Shown: positions 12,716 to 27,042, numbered from the stretch's first letter. The stretch is 64,000 nt of DNA from Eudromia elegans (GCA_003342815.1 PTEX01000055.1:1725708-1789707); one strand, 5' to 3'. Notes: generated by a model not told the origin, from the letters alone. Numbers and translations are program-made.

Positions 12716-15341
12716 TTGTTCAGCCACTGCTAGAGGGCAGTGGCCGCTGGCAAAGGCACTCAGCTGATGGTTGCATGCAGTAATTGCCACACTAAGATTG
12801 GCCAGATCCTATCTGTCAGACTCTGGTCTAAAACCACAGCTGGAGATAAAAGCAAATTAATATATTTTGCACTAAAATGGACCAGCATGGCATTAGTTAA
12901 AATTAGACGAACCAATAGCAATGAAAGCAGCAGGAGAGTCTTAGGCTCTACAGCTATTTTGCAAGTGAACACAATGTAATAAGGAATGAGTTACATCAGA
13001 ATCTACTTACCTGAAAGCAATTCAAACCAAGTGAAATGGCAATGTGTAAAAAGAACAAATGTACATGCTGAAAATACAAAAACGTAATTGTACAGAAACA
13101 TTTTATGCCCTGCTCCACTGGACACAAATTTCAGCCCAGAGAAAAGAAAAGCTTAAAATTGCATAAGATGGAAGCACTCAGGTGTTCCCCTAATATATAA
13201 AAGGCAATGTGCTTTTTCCTAAATGAATGCTTTTTCCTAAAAGGGTGCTTCTACTTGGGCAGCTACTAATTTATATCTGCCACATAAGAAAAGTTTCAGC
13301 ATGTTTGGAAATAGAGGTGTAATTTGGACTCAATAGAAAAATTAATACTACTTTTGAGAACCAGAAGCTATGTAATACTGTAAAAATGGATAGGACAGAA
13401 ATGCCAGCAAGGCTGATGAAAAAGCTATATTCCCTGAAAAACAGGGATAAACTACTCAGGCTTAAATTAGCAACATCTAAATAACATAACAAAAGAGCTG
13501 CTGCAGTAAAATTATAACCATAAGAATGATAATTTACAGTGAAATGTTAAGTGAAAAGTTCTGTTTCTTACATGGTTGAAACACAGTACTGCCTTTACTG
13601 GAAGGGTTGCTGGGTACCCTAAAACAAACATTTTGAGCAGTCATTCCAAAAATAGCACTCCAAGTACCATTAAGAGATTTTTAACTAAATTGCAGCATCA
13701 AATATTACATATTTCAGTGTTGCTAGAGTTCTGAATGCACCTCTAAACAATTTTAGCTAAGTTAATTATAAAGACAGCGATGGTTTTAAAATCACTTTAT
13801 TTACTATTGTGACCTACTGGATAGCTGTGCATGGCATTTCTACGTCCATACATAATCAGTATAAACAATAGATGTTATACAGAAAACTGCAACTTTGAGC
13901 TTTTTCTTATTCAGTAAAACAGAAATAAAGCCATAAAGTTTAACTTGATAGAAAAGTTTTAGCCTGATACATTAAAGCACACAGATAGGACAGTTATTTA
14001 AGAAACACTGTTCGCTATTATCCTTTTTGAATTCTACAAAAAGGCTAAATATTGATGCATTCCCAAGTCACCCTTTCCCCCCTTTAGTGTTAGCATGTAG
14101 GAGTGTGTTTTTGAAGCTCCCAATTTGTCAAGATCAGGTGAAGAGAATGCTTTTACAGAGTATACTGTTCCAACCCCTTCAGGGGCTATTAAACCACATT
14201 CAGCTCTGCTGGCTATTAGTAATTCATGGCAACTTCCCCAGCTCACTGCAGGAGCATCACTCTCAGGGCATAATGCTCACGGAAAAAGCTTGAGCAGGAA
14301 AGTCTGATAAACAGCGCTACAGTCAAAACAAGCAGCAGCCTACCATGAATCCTGGGACACAAAGCCCCAAGGAGCCTCAATTCTTGTACTTGTTAGGCCA
14401 TACTCAGCATTCTGCATCTCTTCCTCCAAGTTGATGTCAAAAATTTAATAGATCAATAAACAAATCCAGATTTCTTCCATCTGCTAAGATTTGGCTAATC
14501 TGCAAATGTGAAGTGTCAAACTTCTGTATATTTTGCTATACTCCAAACACTGGACAAGAATATTTTATTTAAATTTTGGATTTAACCAACTATATTCTGA
14601 GAAATATAATTATAATGTAAAAAATTTAAGATTTGAAACTGTAACACTTGCACAAAGTATGCAGTTAAAAAAAGAAAATTACTATTAAAGCAATTATCAA
14701 AAAGAACATTATACATAAAAAAAATGACTATACATAGACATTAAATATATGGTTCATACACAACTGTGTCACACACTACTACCATATTTGACTACACTGC
14801 ACATGACACTAATTACTTGGAGAGGCTTGGGGAGAAAAAAAAAACCACTCATCCTAAACACATTAAGGAAGAGATTAGCTACTCTAACTGTATTTTTGTA
14901 ATTTACTCAATGGAACAAATTTAGCATTAATTTTAATATTTTAGTGCAAATGGAAGTCTACTTTAAAGGTTTAGCCAGTTCTCTGAGAAAAATAATAATC
15001 TACACAATAAAAATTTTAGTGATATGAAAATTAAAATACCATTTCTGATTTTTTAAATAACAAGAATAAAATGCTTTTAGTGTTTTATATAACCTTTCCC
15101 CTATTTCTAACCACTATTATACTGACTTTAGATTTAACTTTTATGAGCAATAATGTTACTTAATGTAGCCTTTATGCCATCTTTTGCAGAGGTATTAAGA
15201 AGGAAACGAGGAAAGATGTGCTTGGCCCCAGCTGGCTAGGAGAGAAACCCGATCAATTAATCCCAAGAATGGAAAAAGTGGTATATGTATGTTGAGCTTC
15301 ATTACAGTCTGTATCTATGGATTGTGTGCTCATATTTATTG

Positions 15342-15371
15342 AAAAAAAAAATAAAGTAAAAAAAAAAAAAA
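15342..15371 (+). repeat. A-rich homopolymer run
   Basis: Two runs of A interrupted by TAAAGT. Simple low-complexity DNA in PRKN intron 1. Confidence 0.8.
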
Positions 15372-16139
15372 GAGAGCCCCAACAAACATATTCTTGTTTT
15401 GGGATTTTTATTGAGGTGAATGGATACAAAGGTTATCTCCTGGGCTGACAACTCTCAATACTATCCTATCTTGTCCACATCCTACCATCTGCATTTGCAA
15501 GTCAAAATAATCTGTAGACAGGAACGAGGAAAATATATATATGTGTGTGTCACATTCGGCTTGAAGGAATGGAAGGCAGACAAATTACTACACTTCACCT
15601 TTTTTCAAGAATGTTGTAGTCACATACATGTAGACCATACATGTAACCATTGTTAACTAATTATTTGTAATACTGAATTTCAGAAGTACTGAAATACTTG
15701 CTTGGACATTTTTACATAGGACAGTTTGAGAAACAGACAAACATCCCATGAAAAAAAATGCCACCAATAATGTAGTGTCTTCATACAGCATGAGAGAATG
15801 CAGCTTCTGTATCACCTATGTGGACTCCAGAAATCCTTTAAAATGCTTTAAGGCAAAATGTTTAGGGGAAAAAAAACAAGTTTGACCCCCCAGAGGGCTA
15901 CTACACAGGAATTACCACGCAATATCCTCATTACACAGTAATCCTCATATGAAGTTACCATCATTTCTGCCTGGAAACAAATTATTTGGGAGGTGAAAGA
16001 GTGATCGCTTACATAAAAATCTGGCAGATACACACATTGGAAATCCAAAATGTTCAGTGCTGCCAGTTTCATATACAATGTCAGATCTTGACACATGAAA
16101 TTCTAACTTATCCAGACCTTTTCCACCTTATTCAAATAT

Positions 16140-16475
16140 GGAGGATGTGCAAGTCATGATGGCCGCATGTCTGTGCAGGGCTACTTGGAGCAGGAGAAAG
16201 CAGGGCAGGGGAGACTGTGTTTTCTCAAGTTCACTATTAAAGCAGTATGAAAGGCTGGGGAGCAAAGGAAGGCTGGGAAGCATGAGAACACGGCTCCTCT
16301 TCCAGACAAGAGGAGGAAAAAGGACAGGACTCTTTTCGCCAAGTTCTGTATATTCCACCGTGCAGAGGGAAGGACTGGGACAACTCTGCAATTTTAGCAG
16401 TGGTAGATGGGGTGGGATATCCTCACCACCTCCATCTCACCTCCAGCTACCTCTAGGCTTAACCAGGTGCTGAGT
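16140..16475. other. GC-richer block with a 111-codon open frame, not recognised
   Basis: The plus strand is open from 16138 to 16473 (MEDVQVMMAACLC start; Arg/Gly/Ser-rich middle), and an 87-codon minus-strand frame overlaps it. There are no recognisable domain, membrane segment or flanking splice sites that would make a convincing exon. Composition, not coding, is the likely reason for the long open frame. It could be an old repeat. Confidence 0.3.
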
Positions 16476-19400
16476 TGGTCAATTTGCTTCCTTTCTTCCC
16501 ATTGCTGTCACGGTCAAGATGCTCAGGTCAGATCCAAATGTCTCACTGCTTTGGATGAACAGATACAATATTTGAAAATCTGATACTACGAAATAACGAT
16601 CAGTGGGTGGCCAGTTTTAACTTTCAGTCAACATCGAACACAGATTAAGGCTAAAGGGGCCTCTGAGGTGTTCAGCACTCGTGCCTTGCTGATGGGCTTT
16701 CCACAGGAGGAAAAGGAGACTCAGCCTTTACTGCCTGTGTACCTCCTTATAGAGATGCATTCTCTGTCCACTCATTAAGGGGTGTTTTAGAGCAATCAGT
16801 GCTAATTATTTAAGGGAAAAGACTGAGGGTCAGGCGATTTTGTTACAGATTGGGAGCTCTGGCCAATGGGCACAGGACCTGTTGCCATCTCCTTCCCTCT
16901 CTGATCAGTAACCTATTAGCCTAGGCAAGTTCCTTTCCCTGACATAAACAGCAAGGACAAATGGAAATTAATCCCTGTACTATTGCAAAGCAGTTGTGGA
17001 GCCTCTCCAAAAGCCTTGCACTTCTCCCGAGACAGCTTTTGAAACCAGTTAGAGAGAGCAATAAAGTGACCGTCTCTCCCAGACTCTCTTTCTAAGGAAA
17101 TTTGTATCGTCTTAGTCGCCTGTCATGACCATCAAGTTCAAAGTCTGACTCTCTAGCAATGCTCTGCAGAAAGCAGACACCCATAACAGTTTAATTTAGA
17201 TTAAATGAGCAAAGAAAACAAACACCTCCTGATCTTGTATTATAGCCCCCTCTGTTTGCACAAATGGATGAGTAAATTAAAACTCTCCTTAAGTCCTCTC
17301 TCCTCATAAGGCTGCCTAGTCATATCCATGTCTAGAAATGAAAGAAGATTTCAAAAGGTGCATTCACATGAAATCAACTATCTGATTTATCGTGTGTGGC
17401 AACTGCCTCTTAAATTGGTTTACAGCTGTCTGTCTGCTTTCTCTCAGCTCAGTAAAGTGATTAGATGAAGAGGTCTGAAATAACACATCTGAAATTAAAT
17501 GGGAATTAATACTGCATGGATATTTCAAATACCAGTATACAAGGATTTTGTAACTCCTTAACAGAGTTGCACCAATCTATATCCATGGAGATTTCTTAAG
17601 CTGTTCGATTTTACTTATATTAGAGAGAAATGCCAAAGCTCCTCAAAATTAAAATAGAGAAAGTATATTTTGTGATTACCGTCACTTTCAGATCAAAGTA
17701 GGAAAACCAGGAAGACCAAGCTTTCATTTAAAACAAAACACAACAACAACAAAAAAAAATTTAAGACTGTCACTGAATGGTATTGATACCATTGACAGGA
17801 CTATTGAATAATATTTGAGGATCACTCAGTGCTTTTAAAAGAAGTTTCCTGTGTAACATTTAAACAAGTAGGAAATTATATTTGTGATATGGTACCACAA
17901 AGCTCATGTCACAAAACATGCTCACTCTAATGCAAGGTACATCTGCTTTGGCTGAGATGTGATCTAAGAACCCAAAATCCAAGCAAAAGGAAAAAATATA
18001 TTAACGTATAACAGGTACTCACTGATTTAATACAATTTTAAAATACCTATATAGTGTTAAATACAGTGTTTAAATGGACATACCTGATACTTTTTAAAAG
18101 TGCAATTAATTTCCCTGCACATTAACAACACCTGAGAACTGAAGGATAAATACTGATTATTTCACACATGAATTTGGGGGTGCAGTGTCTAAGCAGAGCT
18201 GCATGCACAACATAGTATGCAAAAATCCACACATAATATGTGCACACAACTTTCAACAATTTTCAAGCACAAATGGGAGAAGCAGTTATCTTAATTCAGA
18301 GAGCAGACTTGCAGAGCGATGCAGGGATTAGCTGCACAGCTCCCACTGATTTCAGTACAGGCTACTGAAGTCCCCTATTTATCCCCAGTACAAGCAAAGC
18401 AAAAGATCTGTCTCCCGAAGTGCTGCCCCAAGCTTCATATGTCTAATGAGATTGACATGATCACAGCCCCATGCTACACTTAAAAAAAAAATCTGAATTT
18501 TAATGCTATTTCAGAGCAGCATTTGGTACTTTTTATATGCTAGTAATGCATTTTCATTTCACCTGTATGGAAAAAAAAAAAAAAAAGAATGGAGAACAGC
18601 AGGAAAGTAGCTATTCTAAGAAAGGAAGGCATAAAATGCAAATATAATGAAATAAAGAAGCAAATGAAGAAACTCTTCTTTGCCTTTATTAGAAATATGG
18701 GAAACAGATTGTGCTCATCTTGCTTAGGGCCAACAGCCGCGCTGGGTGGAAGTCAGCCAGGCTCCGTCACACAGCTCACTATGGAGTTTTGCTGTGCTAG
18801 GGAGGAAACCAGATGGGATATTTGCTTCCGACAAGCTAATTCTAATGGAAATTGTTAAAAGTACTGTAAAAGAAACTTTTCGGCTTCATCTGCTATTTCA
18901 CTGTGTACAATGAGGGCAAGCAACGTGAAAAGTAGAATATGAAGAAAATTAAAAACATTAATTATTAACCAATTGTAGCATTTGTTTCTGTTTCAGATAT
19001 CGCTTTGCTTCTATAAAACCTTAAAATGGGCTAAAACTAGATCTAATATAAAAACAGAACTAGTATCAACAAAACAATCTAAAATTACGCAAAGATAATG
19101 AGTCAAAACACTTGACTTAAAGGTCAGTCCATGATTTCACACAGCCTAAAGAAACCAAAAAAACCCACACACAAGGGAAAACACGCAACACATTACACTC
19201 CCCAGGAGATGGTGAGACTGTAATAATCAATAATCTTTCTTGTCACCCAAAATCATTAAGAAAACAGCCTGTGTTCCTGGAAGAACCTCCCACTTCTTGG
19301 AAGAGCTACCAGTTGTTGAGCTCCAGTTTTTGTAAATTTCTTTTAAATCTGACTAGACTCTATTGCAACCTTGTACCTTGACAATGAGAGAGTAGAACAG

Positions 19401-20093
19401 AAGACACTGCATACCCTGCAGCCAGCTCCTCTCAATAAACACCTTTTTGAATCTAGGTTACAACCATTCCATCACAACTCCTCTACTTATTCGTACAGAA
19501 AAGAGGAAAAAAAAGATAAAGAAAGCAGATAAAAATCAAGTCTATCACTTCTATGAAACAGGCCCCATTATCAGAAGCAGACAAAATCATGTAAACTCAT
19601 CCACTTTACTAGCAAAGGTACCTCCAACTAAAAATTTACCATAATAATGGCTTTTTTAATCTCCCTTTCTCAGAGAGGCCAGAGACTACTCTAAGCTCAT
19701 TTTGCTTTGTCAGAAACTACTGACACTTACTACAGTATCAGTAAAATAAGTTAGAGGGCTCTGTATTCCCAGAAAATGTAAAGCAAAGGCAAGAAAATTA
19801 ACAAGCAATTACTCACCTCTGTTGGGCTCATCTGAAATCCTACACCCTTTATTAGGAAAAAATATATAGATATGTTTCTTGAAAATGTTTCTTGACCAAG
19901 AAAAGGATTACCAAAGCTTAACTACACAAATGTAACTGATATAACATTGAATTCTTTGTATTCACTGACCTTTTCGTGGATAATACAACACATTTCCTAT
20001 TTTCAAGGTACTGAGAATTGTTTCCCAACAAAACTACAGAACTGACAGTCTTAATTTTCTCCCAAATGAATCTAAAAAAAAAAAAATAACTGG

Positions 20094-20121
<28 letters not shown>
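20094..20121 (+). repeat. A28 homopolymer
   Basis: An uninterrupted run of 28 A, with a further A13 run 18 bp upstream of its start. Low-complexity intronic DNA. Confidence 0.9.
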
Positions 20122-20125
<4 letters not shown>

Positions 20126-21099
20126 AGCAAACAACAAAAAAAATAACACACACCTACTCCTTTGGGAAGACATCATGAAAGACTAATGAAAATACTTTCA
20201 TGATTCCTATTGAACAGACTTTTCATTGTCATACAAGTCTCAGAGATTCCAAATAGTCCTTGACTTTGCCCTGTCATGTTTCTTCAATCAGTCACCCAGC
20301 CTGGAATGAAATTGATATGATTGGATAAAGGAAAATCAAATTTTTAAACATTTAGTTTCAGTAATCTGATTATGAAGCTTTTAGTAATAGTGTAATTACT
20401 TTGAAGTTCTGAACATATGTTTCCACAGAGAGTATTCCTCAGAGGACACTGAATCAGGAAAGGAAAGAAATGCAAACATCAATGCAACACAAAGACTTCA
20501 GCTTATCAAAAAAAATGAAATTGAAAGGAGAACCATATGCAAGAGATGTAACATATCTAATATGAATCACTTATTGCCAGCACCCACAATTCTTTTATTT
20601 TATACCAATGAGGAAAATGAAAACTGTTCTTCCATGATATCAAAGATCATTAACTGAAGAACAGAGGACTGTCACATTTAAAAAATATTTTTAAAAAATC
20701 AGAAAATTACTAAGGCAGAAAGCAGCTAATCTTGCTCCTCAAATTTTAGAGAGACTGAAAGGGAAACTCAATCAATGCTAATGCTAATATTTCAACTGAT
20801 GGAGAGATGTGTTATAGAAGTAGTCCACTTAGTAGACTTGAAAAGACCAGATGCTTCAAAAGAGGTGAATCATCAGAGCCTAAAGTTAGCTAACTCGTCA
20901 GCTCTATACACTAGATGCTGTTAAATCTAATACAAGATAGATGATACATTTTGATGCAAGATAGTTCTATTATCTACATTTACTGGGAAAAATTGAAGCT
21001 ATAAACAAAAAAAGAAATTCACCACAAAGTATTATGAAATGTCCAACAAAAGAAGTCAAAAATCAGTAGTACAAATAAAGTACAAATAATAAAAGAACT

Positions 21100-21160
21100 G
21101 GGGGGAGTGGGGGGAGTAAGAGAGAGGAAGAGGCAGAGAGAGAGAGAGAGAAAGAAAACT
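21100..21160 (+). repeat. G-rich plus (GA)n microsatellite
   Basis: Two copies of a GGGGGGAGT-like unit are followed by GA-rich sequence with an (AG)9-type run around 21134-21151. It is purine-only over most of its length and could form triplex or quadruplex structure. Confidence 0.8.
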
Positions 21161-23068
21161 ATCGACCTAGAAAAAGCTAAAAGAACTATCACACAGGAAA
21201 GCAGTACACCAGCAGAGACAAGTTAAGATGAAAAACACAACTGTTATCTTGTTTCTGGAAAGGCTTTTTATAGAAAACAATTTATAATTAAAAACAATTT
21301 TACTTGGATGCCTATGTCATCACAGGCAAGCTTAGTACATAAGCCTACAGTTCTCTGGTACACTGAGTAGGCTTATCCAATTTTAAGATTTAACAACTTC
21401 AGTAAGATTTCAAAAGGCAAGAAAGCGAATGCAGATGGCTGAATCTGGTAATAGCCAATGTATTTTTCATAACACCCTCATAAAAAGCATAGCACGAGCA
21501 ACACTTTTTGTTGGCAACTACTCTCTAAAAAGAGGTGTCCTTTCATTTCCTAGCCATTAATATACGACAACCTTGCTGTCCTTTAAACTGCCATGGAATG
21601 ACAAACTCTTTCCTCAATTAGTACCTTCATTCATCTTTACCAGCTTCTGACACTCTCAAACAATAAATCAAATCAACTCCTAAATGCTTTGCTTCACACT
21701 TCAGGATTGCACGCTCTTGCAGTGCAAGAGTTTAGGCTTAGAACTTGCAGGCCAAAATGAATCTCAAATCACACGGGGATATCAAAAGAAGTCTCAAAAA
21801 CATAGAATGAAACAAAACAAGTTAAAAAAAAAAAAAAGGATTTATTTCATTTTCAGACCAGAAGATCTAAGCTACACAGACAAGTAGTACAAGAACTTTT
21901 AAGGGATACAGGATATTAGTTAGAGTTACAAAATGAGGGTCAAAAAAGGGATGCTATTACAGACAAGGTGCTCTTTAAGAATGTTAAGCTTGATAAGCAG
22001 CTTTATCACTTAGTACAAACCAGTTCAAAACTTAAGTCTTCCCTAACAGTCTCAGAGGTGAGGTTAAAAGCCCTTTGTAGGATCCAGACAGGTTTTTTTG
22101 GAGGTCCTTAATGGAGCAATGGCCCATTTATCCTTTTAGCTCAATGCAGAGGGGGGCTGGAGAGCACAAAAGCTTGAAGCCAGTTTTAGAAACAGATTTC
22201 AGAAACTTTTCTCCGATGTGAGTGCAAGCATTTACAGCGGTACTAACTCTTGCAGGTGTCCACAAACCGCTCCCAAGTTAGAGAGGTCATTACTGCTGTA
22301 AAAAGTTACTATCTCTGTTTAGAACACACCAGACAGGAAGCAGCAGGGCAACAGTAGGTGTCTAATCTCTCTGAAATGTATCATTTGCCAAGGCATTACT
22401 TCTGAAAGCCCTGTCAGATGTTCACAAGGACTCACTGAAGATGTTGCTTCTTGCCCAAGGACAGCCAGGCAGGCATTATAAAACATTATAAATCAATGAA
22501 ATACCTATATAGTGCTAACCTGTGCATCAGTGTTGCTGCAAACTATTACTGCTTTCGCTGAATTCATGAGGATTCATTAACCACGCAAACTGCCTTCTTT
22601 AGAAGATACACATATATGTTATCAAAAACACCACTGCACTTTTTTTTTGTAGATGAAATAAAAAACAGCCTTACAACGAACTGACAAATAATTTCTACCC
22701 TCACAATTGCTGAATGTGAACGTAATATTTGACAAGTGGTTACAAAACCTGAAGGATTCCTCATCTCTTTTCATTCTAACAGAGATTTTTTAATAATATG
22801 ATAAATTGTTCACATTTATTTTCATGAGCTTCAAAGAATAACTTGTGCCAGAATTATTCACAGGTCAAACAAGAGCACTACCCTGAACATGCAAGAACTA
22901 ACAATATTTTTCTGAGTAACACAGACATGGAAATGCTTGTTGAAAAAATAATGCAACAGAAAAGCTACTACTCAAAGGTTTGTTCAGCACTGTCATGCAA
23001 GCTCCACACTGCCTGAAAAAGTCATTGGTCTGCATTTAATCCTTATTCCATCCACGCTTGCCCAATAG

Positions 23069-23110
23069 TGTATATATATATGCTATATATACATATATAT
23101 AAACATACAT
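23069..23110. repeat. (TA)n-rich microsatellite
   Basis: Alternating TA runs interrupted by GC and CA dinucleotides. Several short self-complementary stretches are present. Confidence 0.8.
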
Positions 23111-24901
23111 AAATGACCCAAGTAAGACCTAAGGAATACATGGAAGCTGAAAAGTTGTTAAAATACATATTTTTAAAGTTCATAACTTACCATCTTAAAA
23201 TGTTAATTGCTTAACGGCAAGTTATGAAATAAGTTTTGATAAAGCGTAAACATTTGCAAAATGCCAAGTACACTGTAATTCAGAAGGTTAAAAAAAAGAA
23301 AAAAAAAAAGAGTATATATTATGAAATATCTAGTAAGTAGATAATTACAGCTGCATGCTAAAGATATCCAAAACCTTTATAGTTGTATCCCTTGAGTTTC
23401 GAGTGCATAGCCATACGTTTATAACATTTTCATTCTTTCAGGTATCATTGGCTATATTTTGTGTCAATAGTGATTTTCAATCTAGCAATACTTATGGACA
23501 CTGAGTTACAAAAATCAATAAACAATGGAATTGATTAAAGAAAGTGAACTGCATCTCTTTCACATAACCCTATTTCACAAAGTAACAAAGTTTCCACTAA
23601 TGGATTTACTTTCCCTTGGTAACACCATGAACCAGATTGACAACTCCCAGTCTCCTTTCTCTGGTCTGAGCACTTGCACAGCTACAGTCCCATGAGACAG
23701 TGCATGGTGGTTCAATGAATTTATTTCAGTAAATGGGGAAATATCTCTTTCTAATTAAGAAAACTACCCCTCCTGTGGAGGCAACAAGGTCATCAAAACA
23801 GAACCTAGTAGCAGTAGTATCTTGGGCTTTCAAAATATCACAACACCCCCATATGTTACTTTGGCAAGGAAGGAGCAGCCTTTGTTGCTACTCATTCCAA
23901 AATTACTATCTGAATCACATACAACAACAGAATAGGACTCTAATTGTTTCTAGTAATAGGAAAAAATTAAAAATTCCAATTTTCACTTATCTCACAGATA
24001 GCTTGAACTAAAATATTTTGGAAATGGACACTATACTTAAGCAATTAGTATGCAACTTATCTTTCACGTTATGAAAGCTGCTTTTGTTTCATTTTTATTT
24101 GTCATTTTTGGAAAACAGTAGTAAAATAGGAATTCAGAAATAATCTTCCCCTTTCCTGTGCTTTTTATCCTGTAAAATTCTTTAATGTTTCTGGATGTGT
24201 TACAGATGTCAGCAGAAGCCAAGTACACTTCACAGTCTTTGAGGGTAACACTACACAGGAAGGACTGAACAGATGAAAACACATGCTACTAAAAAGGAGG
24301 AGCCCATCTTTGCTGTCTCCTCCTGCTCATTCCAATGATGTTGAGATGACTTTGGTGTTCACTGGTCCCTGTGTGAAGACGACATCCCAGTGGAAAGCAA
24401 CTATTTTGCTTTTCGTTTGTTTTTTGGCTGATGTAGCAAGTTGAATTAGTTTAAAAAACAGTGAAACTAGCAACACAGCCAGTAAGAGCAATAGGGCAGG
24501 ATGTGTAGATGACAGCAGCAAATGGGAGGTAGAAGCAAGGGGAAAACAAATGCAAACAAACTCATCCTTATCTCAGCTCTGTAAGAAGTATGCAGCTCTG
24601 CCACAACAAGTATTCAGCCCAGCAGAGAGTAAGACCTTAAATTAACATGCACATGTACCTAAGTACTCACCATGCTCTCTTCAACTACACTGCTCCTAAG
24701 AGGATAATACAATAAAGAGCAGAGATTCTGGCAACTGATTGCAATTTCAGCGAACCTCAAAGGAAGAGTCTATTTCTAGAGACTCAACTGAAAAAACTGC
24801 CCCGGAACATCCTTAACCATTGCCTAATTAGTTTCTCTTTGGTCTTTTGCAGACCAAAATATTCCTGTCATTCACACACTCAAATGTAAATTGGCATTTG
24901 G

Positions 24902-24902
24902 N

Positions 24903-24974
<72 letters not shown>
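24902..24974 (+). repeat. A72 tract preceded by a single N
   Basis: One N at 24902 is followed by 72 consecutive A, then CCACAAACAG. The N directly abutting the homopolymer suggests an assembly join or an unresolved length. No processed transcript or SINE body is recognisable upstream, so there is no support for a retrocopy tail. Confidence 0.85.
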
Positions 24975-24976
<2 letters not shown>

Positions 24977-25659
24977 ACAAACAGTTGAAAGTTAGCACAC
25001 CAAAAGGTCTCCTTCTTCTCTTACTACTTCCCCTTCAGGAAGATATCCAAGCAGAGAGCCTTCCCCTTGCTCTGCAAGAAAACAAACAAATGACTAACAC
25101 CCATGTGTGTCTAATAGAAACTATAAATATTTTGGGGTCACCTTTATTTTTCATTATATGATATTAGCTTCTTAAGACCTTGCTGATTAAGCTGTAACAA
25201 TATGTTTCATAGGAAGAGAATCAATAAAATACAAGTCCAGTAAAACATAAACATATAATGACTTACACAATTCTATTTCTAATAGTGTATAATCACTCTT
25301 CAAGAAGATGACAATACAAAACAACCCTAAAAATGTTTATGCATATACATACCGAATATCTGTTTTTATTACTCTCAGATTTACAGTTTTTATTTAATCA
25401 AGTCAACCACAGCAAAGATTTCTTTCAATACATCCATGAAGGAAGTTTTATTGATTCGCAACTCCAAAACACCAGTGAAGAGTAGGCATTCCAATGTAAA
25501 TATCCATAGCGTTATGTAAATTAAAATAGAAAACCGAGATGATGACCAAAACAAAAAACCTCTATCTCAGCACTTGACCATCAGATCATCCAAATACTGA
25601 AAGGGTGACAGTTCTCAATATATTTTTCCTTTGGTTGTTATGCTGGCACCAAACTAAGC

Positions 25660-25930
25660 ATCCTCAAGCCTGACTCGCCTCCTTGATTCCAAGCCTGATT
25701 TCCTTGTATTCCTTATACAAGAGCTCAGGAGGACATGGACTGGCATCCCCCTTCCAGTACCCTGTGGTCACAGCCCAGGATCCTCCACCAAGGTCCCCGA
25801 GCTGTTAGGCACTCACATCCTTGCTCACTTCAGCACAAGCAAGCTGCTCAGCTGGGCAGATACTCTGGACCACCTGAACTCCTGCCTAACCACTTCAGGT
25901 GACTGAAGCGTTTTGGGAGATCTGGCACAG
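25660..25930. other. GC-richer block, unidentified
   Basis: About 270 bp of moderate GC between strongly AT-rich flanks. It has no open frame of interest and no repeat family that I recognise with confidence. It is 1.1 kb inside PRKN intron 1 from the promoter island, so an enhancer or an old repeat are both possible. Confidence 0.3.
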
Positions 25931-26552
25931 AAACCTTGGAGTCACTATTAAAGCAGCATTTACTTACAAAAAGTACCAAACAGCATTTTCTGCCAGGATC
26001 TCATACCATTTAAGGTTTTTCCCTTCTCAACCACATACAAATGTCTGTGAAATAAAACTTTTCCTGTAAATTAGACAGCACTGTAATAATATCTTACATT
26101 TGATTCAGAATATCATTTTTCCAGATTTAACACCACACTTTTTTTAATTTTATCAAACAAAATCCTGATTAATAGTATGAATGCAGAGTGGTTTGGATCT
26201 CCATTAGAGCAAACAACTGAGGAATGGACATCCAATCTCAGCCCTGCTAGTGAGTTACAGAGTATCACTTAAAATAAATATGAGCACCTAAATATACAAC
26301 AGGCCTGTTAACAGATTCACAGCAGCAAAGATTAGTGATCACAGACAGAAATCCACCATCCTTTTATTCATGACACAGGCATGATGGAAACACCCAGAAT
26401 CCACCTGCCATTATGTGCAAACAATAACCAGCGGGTGAGCCTGAAGGAGTTATAAATTTATATCAACCTTGAAGGCAGGGCATGGCTGATACTCAATTAA
26501 CACCACAATGTGTTAGCTAAAAATGAAGGTGAAAGGCCGTAGGAAACCTAAC

Positions 26553-26569
26553 TTTTTTTTTTTTTTTTT
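26553..26569 (+). repeat. T17 homopolymer
   Basis: A short T run near the promoter-proximal end of PRKN intron 1. Simple repeat only. Confidence 0.85.
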
Positions 26570-27042
26570 GGAGGTGTCTGCCTTCAATGAAAGCCTCTAT
26601 TTAAAATAGCTTCTGGTGTATTAAAAAAGCAAAGAAAAATAAAAGGAGAAATTAAGGAACTAGGAATATTTGCTTCCTCAACCAAACTATCCGAATAGCT
26701 CTGCACTTTCATTTTAATAAATAACTTACTAAAATAAAATAACTACTGCCCAGAACACCTAGCAGGAAGCCACGGGACACACATGGCAGGTTGCACAGGT
26801 CATTTTTTATCAGGCCTAATCAGAAGCTCGCTATCTGTGAGACCTCCCCCCGCGCGGATTCACCTTGCGGGCAGCAAAGGGGACCGGGACGCCACGGGCA
26901 CCCGGAGCAGCCGCAGCTCCCCCGCTGCCAACGGCCACCCACAGCCCTCCCACTCCCCAACCGCCGCTCCCCGCGGGCTGCGGAGGCCACAAGAAAGAAG
27001 AAGCCACATCCGGGCTCTGACCAGCCCGGCGCGCGCACTCAC

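Larger units (their letters stand above)
1..27042 (-). other. PRKN: PRKN intron 1 (partial, runs off left edge)
   Basis: This is intronic DNA between parkin exon 1 (donor GT at 27042-27041 on the minus strand) and an exon 2 that lies beyond position 1. Parkin exon 2 should encode the start of the ubiquitin-like domain (VFVRFNSSHGF-like); no minus-strand frame here carries it. The stretch holds a purine-rich tract (about 0.95-1.78 kb), a G-rich cluster (6.0-6.16 kb), a 12-bp inverted repeat (7.25 kb), a decayed CR1 LINE (12.2-12.7 kb), several A tracts, and unidentified GC-richer blocks at 5.8-6.3, 11.2-11.5, 16.15-16.47 and 25.66-25.93 kb. The rest is unremarkable AT-rich sequence in which I see no RNA gene or coding exon. 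Very long introns are normal for this gene in vertebrates. The intron assignment follows from the exon 1 call. Confidence 0.88.

Noticed and set aside
24880..24980. A72 tract as the tail of a processed pseudogene
   Set aside because: No gene-like sequence precedes it and no flanking target-site duplication is visible.
24847..25161. 104-codon frame containing a polylysine run
   Set aside because: It reads through the N and the A72 tract. No conserved sequence is present on either side.
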